In this document: positions 10,766-26,431 of the stretch, piece after piece | Numbering within the stretch: the first letter of the stretch is position 1 | How the letters are laid out: every line of letters begins with the position of its first letter | Assembly (NCBI GenBank): GCA_000320545.1 | Contig: ADNK01002607.1 | Span: 45,001-109,000, forward strand | Direction: 5' to 3' | Source of the DNA: Bigelowiella natans CCMP2755 | Taxonomy: Eukaryota > Cercozoa > Chlorarachniophyceae | Length of the DNA: 64,000 nt | Notes under the pieces: generated by a model | The model's database searches: none | What the model was told of the DNA's origin: nothing | What the model saw: only the letters and a program-made list of their open reading frames with translations | Position numbers and translations under genes: made by a program

Positions 10766-12621
10766 TTAAACGCCACAATACTGGCAGCAAGCATCGCCTG
10801 CCTTGTTTCCATTTTTGTCTCCCCAATCTGGGGAGCCGTCATTGTTCCTCCTGAGATCGGCACACGTGTGTCCGAAGCCGTTCACCCATGTTCCGTCCAC
10901 ACAATTGGAGGTGCCGCAACCGCTACGCTGCCCAGAAGGCTCGGTTGTACCAGCAGGACAATATTGGCAGCAAGCATCGCCTGCCTTGTTTCCATTTTTG
11001 TCTCCCCAATCTGGGGAGCCGTCATTGTTCCTCCTGAGATCGGCACATGTGTGTCCGAAGCCGTTCACCCATGTTCCGTCCACACAATTGGAGGTGCCGC
11101 AACCGCTACGCTGCTTCGATGGTGTAGAGACAGGCTCGGGTGTACCAGAAGGCTCGGTTGTACCAGCAGGACAATATTGGCAGCAAGCATCGCCTGCCTT
11201 GTTTCCATTTTTGTCTCCCCAATCTGGGGAGCCGTCATTGTTCCTCCTGAGATCGGCACATGTGTGTCCGAAGCCGTTCACCCATGTTCCGTCCACATAA
11301 TTGGAGGTGCCGCAACCGCTACGCTGACCAGATGTTGGTGGTACTGGATCATAAACCTGTGCCGGCTGTGGCGTTGGTACTGGATCATAAACCTGTGCCG
11401 GCTGTGGCGTTGGCTCAGGCGTTGGTTGGGGAGTACTTGGCTGTGGCGTTGGCTCAGGCGTTGGTTGGGGAGTACTTGGCTGTGGCGTTGGTTCAGGCGT
11501 TGGTTGGGGAGTACTTGGCTGTGGCGTTGGTTCAGGCGTTGGTTGGGGAGTACTTGGCTGTGGCGTTGGCTCAGGCGTTGGCTCAGGCGTTGGCTCGGGT
11601 GTGGTGGCCTGGCTTGTCCCTTTCTCCCCGTCGCAATACTCCCATTCCTTCCCGCCTCCATTCATCACGAAGCACCAGATCGTATCGCGCTTTCCTCCTG
11701 GGTTGCGGCATAGTGCGTTCTCCTCGAGGCCAGATGTGGGGAACTTTGCGGGGGTGTAGTCGGCTGTTGTAAACCATGGAATGCACTTGCGACCGGACCG
11801 CGTCTTTGACTGGCATCCACGGTAGCTCCTCCATTCCCAACGACAGATTCAGCAGGGCAGGCAAACTTCGCCGCGCTAGGCGCTACTGCCCCGCACAAGC
11901 AGTTCTCGCGCTGTCCTGTTATCGTCTTGCCCTCTTTGGAGATGAAACTGAGGCACTCCGTGTGGACCACCTCTACCCCCCTGGACTGACCGAACTCGTT
12001 CTTGCCGAGGCTCAATGCCGCACCGTAGCAGGTTTCGCCCTTGGGCCGCTTCGCGCCGGTTTTATCCCACAACTTCATCACGCTCCTAAAAGTTCTCCCA
12101 GTGCCTGCTCCCGTCTTCGATTCCATAGGAATTTGGGTTCCGCCGACCTTTATGACCATGTCGGGTGCCGAGAATCGATTCGCGGTATTGTGATGGTGCT
12201 CGGTCTTGGGGAGCAGCTGGTCCAGCTTATATCTGAACTGAATCTGCGCCCCGTCTCCATTGCCCACGAATCCGGTGTCCACCCATTCCAAAACGGCGAA
12301 ATTGTCGCAGGTTTTGCCGAAGTAGTTCGTAGGGCAATCGCACTTGCCGGTGACCGTGTTGACCTTTCCGCCATTTTTGCAGGTGAGCGCTAATTTGTCG
12401 CACGTGGGGCCGACGTAGTTCTCCTTGCAGCGACACTTGCAGTCCTTGGTGAAGCTGCCGTGGACGCACTCTGGCTTGGAGGCGCATTCGGTTGGGACGG
12501 CGACTTTTACGGCCACGACATTCCCAAATGGGACTGAAGTGGCGATCTTTACATGACCTTTCTTTCCCCAACTCTTCCCCCATGCCGTTATGTCAGTGTA
12601 AAGTAATCTTACGGCATCCAT
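10766..12621 (-). CDS. EGF / kringle / Cys-repeat extracellular-type protein with a frame break
   Basis: Read from 12621 downward, the protein has two EGF-like Cys modules (ECASKPECVHG...NYVGPTCD and LTCKNGG...FGKTCD). A middle domain of unknown type follows, then a kringle domain, a Thr/Pro/Glu/Gln-rich linker and three near-identical 52-residue Cys modules (each with TCADLRRNNDG and ACCQYC). The kringle carries YRGCQSKTRSG, LEENALCRNPGG and WEYCD. The frame changes inside the kringle near 11825-11835: upstream and downstream parts are both clearly coding but lie in different frames. No intron fits there, so this is a one- or two-base indel in the allele or the assembly. No signal peptide follows the ATG at 12621, so the real start may lie upstream in another exon. 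The domains suggest adhesion or carbohydrate/protein binding outside the cell. The minus-strand TAA at 10766-10768 runs straight into an A-tract. Confidence 0.7.
10775..11326 (-). repeat. three 156-bp repeat units coding Cys modules
   Basis: Copies at 10775-10930, 10958-11113 and 11171-11326 are almost identical at DNA level. Each codes the 52-residue module of the kringle protein. Near-identity including silent sites points to recent duplication or gene conversion. Confidence 0.9.
11401..11600 (-). repeat. 39-bp minisatellite coding a Pro/Thr-rich linker
   Basis: Four 39-bp units (11401-11439, 11440-11478, 11479-11517, 11518-11556) plus a partial array code 13-residue Thr/Pro/Gln/Glu/Ser units of the linker. 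Confidence 0.9.
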
Positions 12622-12914
12622 GAGTAATTTATAAATAGAAGAAATCCCACAGGAAATCTAAATAATTGTTACCGACCGAACGAGGAGTCTTTTTTAGAAA
12701 TCATGATGAGATTCACAAACTCTGACACAAAATCGGACCAAAACGACTAGATTTATCTTTTGATCAGTTTCCTGAATGCTTCGAATGATCTAAACTCTCA
12801 TTACATGTGCTTCCGGTAAAACTGACGTTTGACGGGGAGGAATTTTCCGACAAAATTCAGTAAAAGCTTCAGTTTTGTAGTCGCATTGTAAAAATTGAAA
12901 GCTTTTCCCATGAA

Positions 12915-13238
12915 ATGTCTATCAGCGAGCTGTTAGCCGCAGCTTCACTCGTCAGCCGTGGCGTCTTACCGGTAAGGATATCAGGATACATGTATCCAAT
13001 AACTAATAATTTTGCTTCTTTTTCCATATCGTACTTTCAAAAACACATACCTTTTCCATTATTGCTTTTTGGGAAGAAGATAATTGTCGCAATGTGAAAA
13101 ACCATGCTATCCTTTCAGGCGAAAAGCTGGTCGTACCTTCCCCGATGCTTCCGCCCCTCTGATGAACGGTACAGTAGCAGCAGGAGCAGTAGCAGAGTAA
13201 GATCAGCAGCTAAAGAAGAGCTAATTGATCGCATTTAG
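12915..13238 (+). CDS. small two-exon hypothetical protein
   Basis: Exons 12915-12971 and 13119-13238 join in phase 0 across a 147-nt intron (GTAAGG to TTTCAG) and give 58 residues. The N-terminus (MSISELLAAASLVSRG) is a short amphipathic helix with a look of a mitochondrial signal. The rest is Ser/Arg-rich and ends EELIDRI. No family is recognised. It lies head to head with the kringle gene (293 nt apart) and only 34 nt before the start of the coiled-coil gene. It could instead be a 5' exon of that gene, or a chance frame. Confidence 0.38.
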
Positions 13239-13272
13239 CAAGGCAACTGTTTAGTTCTCAAATTCCACACGG

Positions 13273-14946
13273 ATGTCGCGAACAGTGGCGGATAATGTAA
13301 AGCTGGGGTATTACCACAACGGAATTAACGACTTTGGCGGTGCTGTTTTATCTGGGTAGGTAGTTGTAGGTCCGACTTTCCAGAGAATCTTCGTTGAATT
13401 ATTTACCTTTCTCACTCAATCGATAGGGGGCAAACTGTAGACTGGGATGAAGAGCTTCAAGACCTGGAAGAGAAATACGGTCCGCTCAAGTTTGGGGACT
13501 ATGACGGGGAGGGGGGGACCCAAGAAATTACTGTCGAGGAGGAGGAGGAGGATGGTGAAGACGAGGGGAAAATTCTACATCTAGTAAGCGCCAGTCCAGA
13601 GCCATCGGTCGCCACGAGCGATGCACAACAAGTTCGTTTGGATCTTGAGGCACAAATGAATGCCATGATAAAAGATATGGGGCAACTGAAGATAAGGAAC
13701 AATGTCCTGGCTCGGACGCTCGAGTACGCGGAGGTCGAGTTGGAAGACATCAGAAAAGCTGTAAGTTTTGCATCTTATTGATGAATCTTCATAAAGTCTA
13801 AAGTTGAAATTGTGATCATCATCATCATCATCATCATACGCTTAGAGGAGAGAGGAAGCGCTCAAGAGGCGAAAGAATCGCACGGTCAAACCGAAAGCGG
13901 AGACGAATCCGATTGAAATCACAGGTGGAGAGAAGAACATACTTTCTGACCAGCGTCGTACCATCGAATCTCTTGATCTTCGTGTGCGCGGTCAACGAAA
14001 AACTATACGTGCTCTTCAAGACAAACTGGCACTTAAAACCCAACAAGCTGCAGTTTCTGCAGAAAAGGCTGAGCATTTAGCTGCAACAAATATCAACCTT
14101 CGCGCTCAAATACGGCATCTCCGTTCAAAATTGGCGAACGAACAGAAAAAAATGAAAGATGTCGCCGCTGCCACCACCAACACCAACACCACGCATTCCA
14201 AGGTAGATGTGACGAGCGGGAAGGAGCAAGCATGTGGGAAAATAAAATCCAAAAGTAGTGTAGACAATGCCAAATTGAAAAGGACGACAACAAAAATGGT
14301 GGCTGCGGCGCAGATGGAAGAGTTGGCATACTTGAAAAGGACACTGAAGGAGGTGCGCCAAAATGCCTCGGCTGCGTGGAAAGCAGATACAAGAACAAAA
14401 AAGCAGCTCCGTGATCTTCGTGAGGAAATGCAGGTTGATAGTCAACTTACATAGTGATTGTGTATGCCCGTAGATGCATACAGATAGTGAAACGCACCTA
14501 CTAACACTTTTTGCTACTTTCAGGACCTCAAAGCAGAGCTTTCGCTTAGAGAGAAACAAGTAGAATCTGGCAAGGCAGCGGAAGCAACCGTCGAGAAGCT
14601 GACGACCGAAATCAAGGAACAAGCTGCAACTGTTGCCTCTTTCCAACAGCAAATTGTAGCCTCGGATAACCGCTACAAGGAACTTAGAGAAGTATATGAA
14701 GATCTTAATAGCCGATTTCTAGAGTCGCAAGGGGCTCAGCGCGCTTCAAAGGCTGCAAGGAAAAAGCTGGCCGATTCCCTTCGATTGTACGATCAGAAAT
14801 TAGCTTCCATGGATCATTTGAATAGACGAATATGCAGGAGTTTAGGCATTGAGATGGAATCTCTCCACAAAGGGCTTCTCCAAGCTGCTAGTCGAGCTCG
14901 CAAAGAAGCTGAGGTATTGGGAATTTCGTCGTCATCGTCGTTGTAA
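13273..14946 (+). CDS. long coiled-coil protein
   Basis: Four exons (13273-13355, 13427-13760, 13846-14433, 14524-14946) keep one frame over introns of 71, 85 and 90 nt, with canonical ends. The last intron carries a CTAAC branch-type motif before CTTTCAG. The 475-residue product begins MSRTVADNVKLGYYHNG. It has an acidic Glu run, then near-continuous heptad-like helix rich in Ala, Leu, Glu, Lys, Gln and Arg, for example RTIESLDLRVRGQRKTI. No enzymatic motif is visible. It is best described as a structural or scaffold coiled-coil protein; a ciliary or centrosomal role is possible but unproven. The reading ends in a Ser run and a TAA at 14944; a further exon after a GTATTG donor cannot be excluded. 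Confidence 0.75.
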
Positions 14947-16087
14947 GCTGCTGCATGCTGTATGCCCTGTCTATGTAGTTTGAACATAAGCTAGCTCTCA
15001 CAAGCAAAGGAGATGGAGCACAAGCTAAGATCACAGCGTTGCACACCATGTCATCATGGCATGTTCATGTGCACGCATCAAGCTGACGTTCGTCTCATGC
15101 ATGCTAGCATGCGCTGTGGCGATCGAGTTGTGCAGTGCAACTGCAAGTGCTGGAGTGGCTGCAATGAAATCATCACAACCGCCAATGCCAGAATGGCGGC
15201 ACAGTGTGCAAAGGCCACCCATCGCAGAGTGCTGCTGCTGACGTGTCATGCCACTGCATTGTGCTGTGGCATCCAGGCATCACAACCAAGCGAATTGCGT
15301 GAGTCGTGTTGTGGCGCTAGCCAGCTAGGAGAGCAAAAAAACACTGGAACACAGAAAATTCTGCTGATTTCGGTGCGATCTAGCACCGTGAGAACGCAAG
15401 TCAAATGCGCCAATCAGAGATCAATTGAAACCCTGTCAAACGAATCATGCGGGATAATAATAGACACGTGCATACACACGCATATCTGATACACGCGTAG
15501 CATTTTTTATGACTCCGTGTAAGATAATCATATAAAATAAAAACCTGATACATAATAGACACGTTATATTATAACTTTGTCTATAATATACATGACATGG
15601 CACAAATTAAATAAGCTGCGTACAACAATTACAACTGAGTAGCCGCTGCTCCATGCATGAACACAAGTCTGCTCAATAGTCATGCTAAAGGCCAAGATAT
15701 ATGAGATATATACTGACGAGAACCTGTGGATGACAACAGTAGATAGTAGAAGTCGAGACTATAAATGGATAGAGCCTTGTGGGCCACTCATAGATAGTTT
15801 GTGCCTGCTAGGACAGAAGCTGTAATCACTTTATTATATACATCTTATATTTCATCGCTTCATTCCTGATCTTCATACTGAGTAGCTGCCTAATATAGAC
15901 AATAAAGTCTCTATTCGTATATAAAACGCAATTAGCTCATGCTCTCTCGCTAACCAACGTAATACAAACATCAAAATTTGGAAATAAACTTACAGTGCGT
16001 GCCCCTAGCATTATACCCATAGCAAAGGATAGTAACAAGGATGTGCTACATGCACCTGGGCAGCCTACATCAGGTTTGCACACCTTT
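14947..16087. other. TG/CA-rich island and AT-rich spacer
   Basis: A 158-codon frame at 15013-15489 is Cys/His-rich, has no domain, and lies in repeat-like sequence containing GCATGCTAGCATGC near 15100. I do not call it a gene. The rest is AT-rich and holds nothing recognisable. Confidence 0.5.
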
Positions 16088-19000
16088 CTATGACTGCATC
16101 GCAGCAACTTGCTCGTCAGACACAACGTGATACCCACATGCTGGACCTCCAGCATTGCACCGCCACCCACCGTCTACTTTAGTGTAGCCGTAGCCAGCTT
16201 CACAACACCCGATGCGAAGCACCTTTTTGTATGCCGCTGCGAGCTTTCGAGCTTCCTCCGCCTTCCTGGCCTGTTCCTCCAGCGCCTTCATTTCCTCTTC
16301 TATTCGCTTTCGCTCCTCCTCTTCTAGGGCCTCCTGGAGAAGTTTCGCCTTAATGGCATCGATAAGGGCCTGGCGTCGCGCGCGCTCTTTTTCGTTCTCT
16401 TTTTCTTTAGCCTCTTCGGCCATCTTTTTGGCTTCGTGTTCTTTCTTCATCTTAAGTTTCTCCTCCTCTGTCACATTTTTCATCAACTTTGCGTCGTCTT
16501 TGAGCTTCTCGTCCCCCTCCTTTATCTTCTTTTGGGCACGCTTTCTGTCGCCGTCCGCATGCTTGCCATCAGGTGCAGCGGGCTGCTGGTTCGAGTTTCT
16601 ACCTCTCTGGCGTTCACGGACACTTTCTTTCAGGTCGTCAGCTGCAAAAATGACGTCGGCGTGCATAGACGGGGCCTTCGTGTCGCCCTCCCGCGCAGGT
16701 GGCCGTATTTTCATTTTTTCCTGAAAGGTCTTCTCAAAATCGTGGAAAGAAAGGTTGTCGCCATCTCTGCGCGACAAACTGACTTGCTGCGCTCCTGTAA
16801 ACACAGCGTCAGCATCGCTAGCATTTCCCCATTTGCCTGGGTTCTTGTTACGTAGCTGTGTGAACTTCTTCTCGAGGTAACTCGCGTCGACGCCAACGTT
16901 GTACCCATTGCTCTTGGCTTGGCCCATGAGAAACTTTGCACAGTCCGAAGGAGACCAATCTTTGAACTCGAGTATTTTTTTAAAACGTCGGTTGATGCCA
17001 GGGTTTGTGTTCTCCATGAAGAACTTCATTTCGTCTGGATAGCCTGCGAGAACTACAACAGTCCGTTTATGTTCTTCGGAGCTCATTTGCGTCAATAACG
17101 TGCCAACAGCCTCTTTTGCATAGCTTCCGCGCACGTCAACGAGCTCGTACGCCTCATCAATGAAGAACACCCCACCCCGAGCCTCCTCCATTTTTTTCTT
17201 CACTAAAGCTTTTGTAGAGCCGACATGCTGCCCTTGCATGTTGAGGGCCGAAGTCTCGACGAGCGTAGGCGTCGCCACTATTCCAAGCTCGTACAGTACA
17301 CCCGCGAGGCATCTAGCGACTGTCGTCTTGCCCGTTCCGGGGCGACCAGTGAATACGAAATTGAGGCCCTCCTTAAGCTTTTTCAACAAATCTCTTTTGC
17401 CGCGTGATTTGGCCGTCTCAAGACTCGTCTTCAATTCCATGAGCTGTTTTTTAATATCACCAGTGTTGTAGAGATCATCCAAGGCGGCTATTCCAGTCTT
17501 TTCAGCACCTTTTTGTTTCGCGCGTATGAAATCTTGGATCGTGAGCTCTTGACGCGCACCTGCTGGCGTCATACCCATTCGGTACCGTGCGGACATCCTA
17601 AGCTGAGCATCAGACAGCATGGAGTCGATGGCTCCGGCGTTTCCAAAGTTAGGTTTGACCTTCTGCTTCTCGAGGAGGTCCACGGCAAAATTGACTGTTT
17701 TGTAGCTGATATACAATTCCTTTTTTCTGCACACGAGCTTAAGAATCGTGCGGAGTTCGGTTCGATCAAAGTCGTTGAAACGTAGCGCGTTCTCTGGATT
17801 GAACCTGAAATAGCATTGAAGATATTGAATCGTTAAAAAATGTTGAAAATATATACTAGAGAGGCGAATAGTCAACGCTAGAACAGGCGACTAACTAAGG
17901 TTCTGGTCCGTCTGACCTTCTGCTCAAGCCTGGATTTTGCTCTCTCAGCATTTTAAACATCTCCTTGGGGTATCCAAGCATTAGCACAGCGATGTCATCG
18001 CCAGGCTTGTTGTGAACCTAACAACCAGTAAGGAAAACAAAAACGAAACAGGCTTTACGTCACAGCATTACAGGCGTATCAATCATGCATGTGCGCTGAC
18101 CGCGCCCACCTTTTCAACAATTGTGTCGAGAGCCTCTCGTCCGTAATTTTGGTCGTTGAGACTGTAAGCCTCATCAATCACGAGGACCTTGCCTGCTGCT
18201 CGCTTCAGAATTCGCTTCGTGTTATGTTTCGTGACACCCTCAGCTTCACCTATGAAGTCTGACGCCGTTGTGACCACGACCTCGCCATCGCTGAGAATCC
18301 CAGCATATTTGAGGATTTTCCCGTAAATCTTAGCCACAGTCGTCTTGCCAGTGCCAGGATTCCCAATCATCAAGCGGTTCAGGGCGTACTCTGTTGGCTT
18401 AGATCCCTTCATTTCGAGGTCGTAGCTCTCGATAACGTTGTCCACCAAAGCATAGATCTCCTTCTTCACCGTCTCCAGTCCGATAAAATTTGTGCGCAGC
18501 TCGCGCAGGGCCTCGGCGAGTGGTCCTCTAGATTTGTCCGGTCGCGGCCCAAGAACATCCTCAATTTTTATTTCAGGGGCTGTGTTATCGGCGACAGCCT
18601 GGCGGACAACAGCGTTCCTATACGCTTTCTGAAACAAGTTACGCACTTCGCCTGCATTACCAAACCCATAGCGCCCTCGCCCTGCGGCCAGCCTGCGCGC
18701 GGCCACGTCCGCGCACTTATCCTTGTCTGCCTTATCCAGCACCCAGCCGCTCTTCTTGACCATACCGCGAAATATGGACCTCAGCTCAGCTTCGGTGAAA
18801 TCCTCAAACTCCCAGTTGAACTCGACCGGAAAACGACGGCCCATCCCGGGGTCTGCTGCGAGGATATTTTCCTCAATGTCCTTCTTGTAACCCGCCATAA
18901 TGATTGTTAGGTCTTCGCGCTGGGTCTCACTGATATCCATAATCTCGTTCAGAATCTCCTCCCCGTTGTGACGACCACTGAGAGGATCTAATTTGTGGGC

Positions 19001-21301
19001 CTCGTCGATAAAGAGGACGCCGCCGATAACCGCGTTGTCGTCCTGCGCTTTCTGCTGCAGCAGCTGCTGATGCTGTTGCTGCAATTGCTTCTGCTCCATT
19101 TGTTTCTGTTGTACCTGTAGCTGGAGAGCCTGGGCCTCGAGGGGTTGAGACGCCTGCTGTTGCTTGCGGCTAAGCTCCTGGATCTGATTCGCCAGCTGCT
19201 GTTGTTGTCGTTCTACTTGCTTTAAGTGTAAAGGTAGATATTAGTCAGAGACCCAACAGATACTAATGAGACTATGCGTGTGCGTGTGATGCTTATACTT
19301 CTAATTTCTCGGCTGCTGTAGTTCCAACAGCGCCTGCAGTTCTATTCGGCGGCGGTGGCCCGCCGCTGCTACCGAAAATGAGCCCCCGGAAATTGGCCGC
19401 TGTCATTTTCTGGAGTTTCCCGCCATCGGTGGTTACAACGACGTCCTTCCGTCGAATCTTGGTGTCGTACAGAATGCGTGCAAGGATCTTGGCCACGGTA
19501 GTCTTTCCCGTGCCGGGATTTCCCCCGAAGATGAAGTTTGCCGTTGTGATGACGCGTTGGCCGGGATTCAGGCGCTGCTCAGAGCGCCGGGAGTCGAAGA
19601 GTGCGAACGCGTGCGCCTTGACCTTGTGTAGCCCAGTGAGTTCCATGAGTTCATCCATGGCAGCGGAATTTACCTTATGAACCTTCTTGTACTCAATCCA
19701 CTTGTTTTTCACCTCATCAAAAATGTCTTCCTTCCGCGCCCTAGAAGCATTTGTGGCTTGGGTAGGCGGCTGCTTCAACAGCTCCATGTCATAGCTGGTT
19801 GCGAACCCGGGCTTTTGGACGTGGTTAAAGTACAACCACATGAGCTTCCTCGCGTGGTCATGCCGCTTTTTATCTCTTCGCAACATCTTTGCCTGGCAAG
19901 ATAAAATGAACAAAAAGAAGCCGTAAAGGAAAGGGGGAGGAGGAGATCTAGGAGTCAATAACAGTAGGCGGGGGGTAGAGAGAGGGGATAAGGTAAGCAA
20001 TAGGTTTTACGAAATAGTTTTACCAGAATAAGTAAAAGAACAGGCTCGGGCTGGCTCGGATTTGACCTCATATACTCCTCGGCTAAGTGTTTGGAGTCTT
20101 CCCAGTCACCAGTGAGGGCTAGGGCGAGTGATAGGTAGATGGGCTTAGATATGAAACGCTTGCCGTCGAGGCCTTCCACTTCCGTGAGAAACCGCTCGAA
20201 GTGATTGGAACTGTTGGAGCCCTGGCGAGCAAACTCTTTTGACTCGGAGGTGAACTCCTCAACCACTTTGGTCCACTGGTCACGAACGTGTTCCCCATCG
20301 ATTTTGCATCGAGGTGTATCCTTGGGCAGCATCTGGGGGCTGCCCCTATGCGGTTGAAAGTTGAAACCGCGAGTCACCCAGTGAGGTAGACGGCCAGTCC
20401 CCCTCCCAGCAGATTTGACAGCCCTCTTGAACTCGAGGATCAGGACCTCCTGTAGCTCCGATTTGGAAGGATGCGACGGTGGCGGGGTTCGGCCCACGGG
20501 CGGCGGGGTATGGGAGCGACCGGGAGAGTTGGCAACAGGTGGACCGCCAGGCGGCCTTCTGTACACACCAATTCCGAGCTCCTCTCGGAGTAATTGCAGA
20601 TATGTATCCAGTGCGGAGCGGACTTCTTGCGGTGACATGACCGGCCGGCGTGCACTTCTACCAGAGCGGCGGCCACCAGACTTTACATCCTCAGCTCGGC
20701 CGGCGGAGCGGGCCCGGCTCGACGAGCCTTTCTTTTTTTCTTCTCGTTTCTTCGCAGAGGCTCTTATATTTGGCTTGTGGGCGGAAAGTTTGTCAAGAGG
20801 CATTTCGAGATACTTCACAGCCTCCGTGTGTCCCCCCTCTCTGGCAGCCTGCAGCGCGGACGGATGGCAATTCTTGTCCGCCCCTGCATTTAACAGAACC
20901 CAAACCACTTCCGCCTTGCCATTCTTGGCTGCCACGAAGAGAGGTGTTTGGGAGAGGAAGTCCTCCTGATCCACGGCCGCACCGTTAGCGATCAGAGCCT
21001 CGGCTACATCGGCATAACCCTTCGTAGCTACGAGGTGGAGATAACCACCCCCGATCCCCCCCTGCCAGTCTAATTTCGCACGAGCCTTAAGAAGTAGCTT
21101 CACTATGGCGACATGCCCATTCTCGGTCGCAGCATGAAGAGGTGTGTAGCCATCCCCCTCTGGGTCGCAGTTTACGAGTTCTTGCTTGAAGTGCTTCTTT
21201 TGCTTCAGCACGGCCCTGACCCCAGCCACATCGTTGTCTCTGGCGCGGTTGTAGAAGTCACGAGCAGCCTCTTTGCTGACGTCGGGATACGCGGACTGCA
21301 T
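16088..21301 (-). CDS. ankyrin-repeat protein with three CbbX/SpoVK-type AAA domains
   Basis: Five exons (21301-20024, 19892-19299, 19219-18110, 18017-17917, 17804-16088) with exact phase agreement give about 1599 residues. Residues 1 to about 170 hold ankyrin repeats (GYTPLHAATENGH, TPLFVAAKNGK). A basic, Pro/Ser-rich stretch follows. AAA 1 has Walker A GNPGTGKT near residue 550 and Walker B VLFIDEAH near 695, split by a Gln-rich coiled coil. AAA 2 has GNPGTGKT near 911 and VLVIDEAY near 970. AAA 3 has GRPGTGKT near 1182 and VFFIDEAYEL. The C-terminus is a Lys/Glu-rich coiled coil and a Cys-rich tail (IGCCEAGYGY, CNAGGPACGYH). Bacterial relatives remodel protein complexes such as Rubisco; the target here is unknown. 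The frame stays open upstream of the chosen ATG, so extra N-terminal exons are possible. Confidence 0.9.
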
Positions 21302-22081
21302 GTCCCTCGGCCCTCCAGGTTCTGTTTTTTGAAGAGGAGTGTAACTGCGGGTCCGCTCATTGAAGAAGGCTACATGCGCCTGTGCACTAAATTAGTTACA
21401 ATTTTTGAGATGTCCGGGAAACTTCCCATGCGAATTGCCCGGCGAATCCGACGAGAATTGGAGTCAAAATTCGAAAAACAAAATTTCTGCAAATTTGACA
21501 GTTTTTCGATCGAGCCACCACTCTCGTAGCTAGTTTGCCCATGTGAGAGAACACTGTCATGAGTCTCATTCAATCCAGATGTGTCAGGAAAACCTCGCAA
21601 GATCAACAACAACACTCTGCGGAACAATCGGGAGCTGGAGGAATTTCGATGCCTTCTTGTAAGGATGTCGCACGATAAAATCCGCATGTATTTTTGTCCC
21701 AAAATGAATTTCCCTGTTTTCATGTCTTCTTTTTGTTTTTTTGTTTGGAGACATCAGAACTCGGAACCCCCCTTCCTTCCGTGAGGTATATGGGCATGTA
21801 GATACGACGTATGCGCCCCCTTTGCTGCTCAGATGCTGACTGGCTTAAGATGAGAGAGGCGTTTTCATTTCCCCCCCCCCCGAATGCACCATGTTGTATT
21901 GCTATTTCGATCCCCATGGCGAGATAGATACGTCCAACAGCAAATCCACGCACTTTCGCAGCCGAACGTGAGCATTATACATACGAAAAGCAATTACATC
22001 TTCCACAGAAAACAAAACATAAAATCCATCACAAGTAATCTCTGTTGTCGTCTACGACCAGATCCTTCCAAAAACGTCGTC
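21302..22081. other. upstream region between AAA and alcohol dehydrogenase genes
   Basis: This is a divergent intergenic stretch. The frame of the AAA gene continues open to about 21385, so part of it may be an unmodelled first exon. A C-run lies near 21870. Nothing else is recognised. Confidence 0.4.

Positions 22082-26431
<4,350 letters not shown>

Noticed and set aside
10712-11713. 333-codon plus-strand frame rich in Trp/Arg/Leu
   Set aside because: It is the antisense shadow of the Pro/Thr-rich and Cys-module repeats of the kringle gene.
15013-15489. 158-codon plus-strand frame, Cys/His-rich
   Set aside because: It sits in a TG/CA-rich island with the palindrome seen elsewhere, with no domain, splice signal or codon pattern like the real genes.
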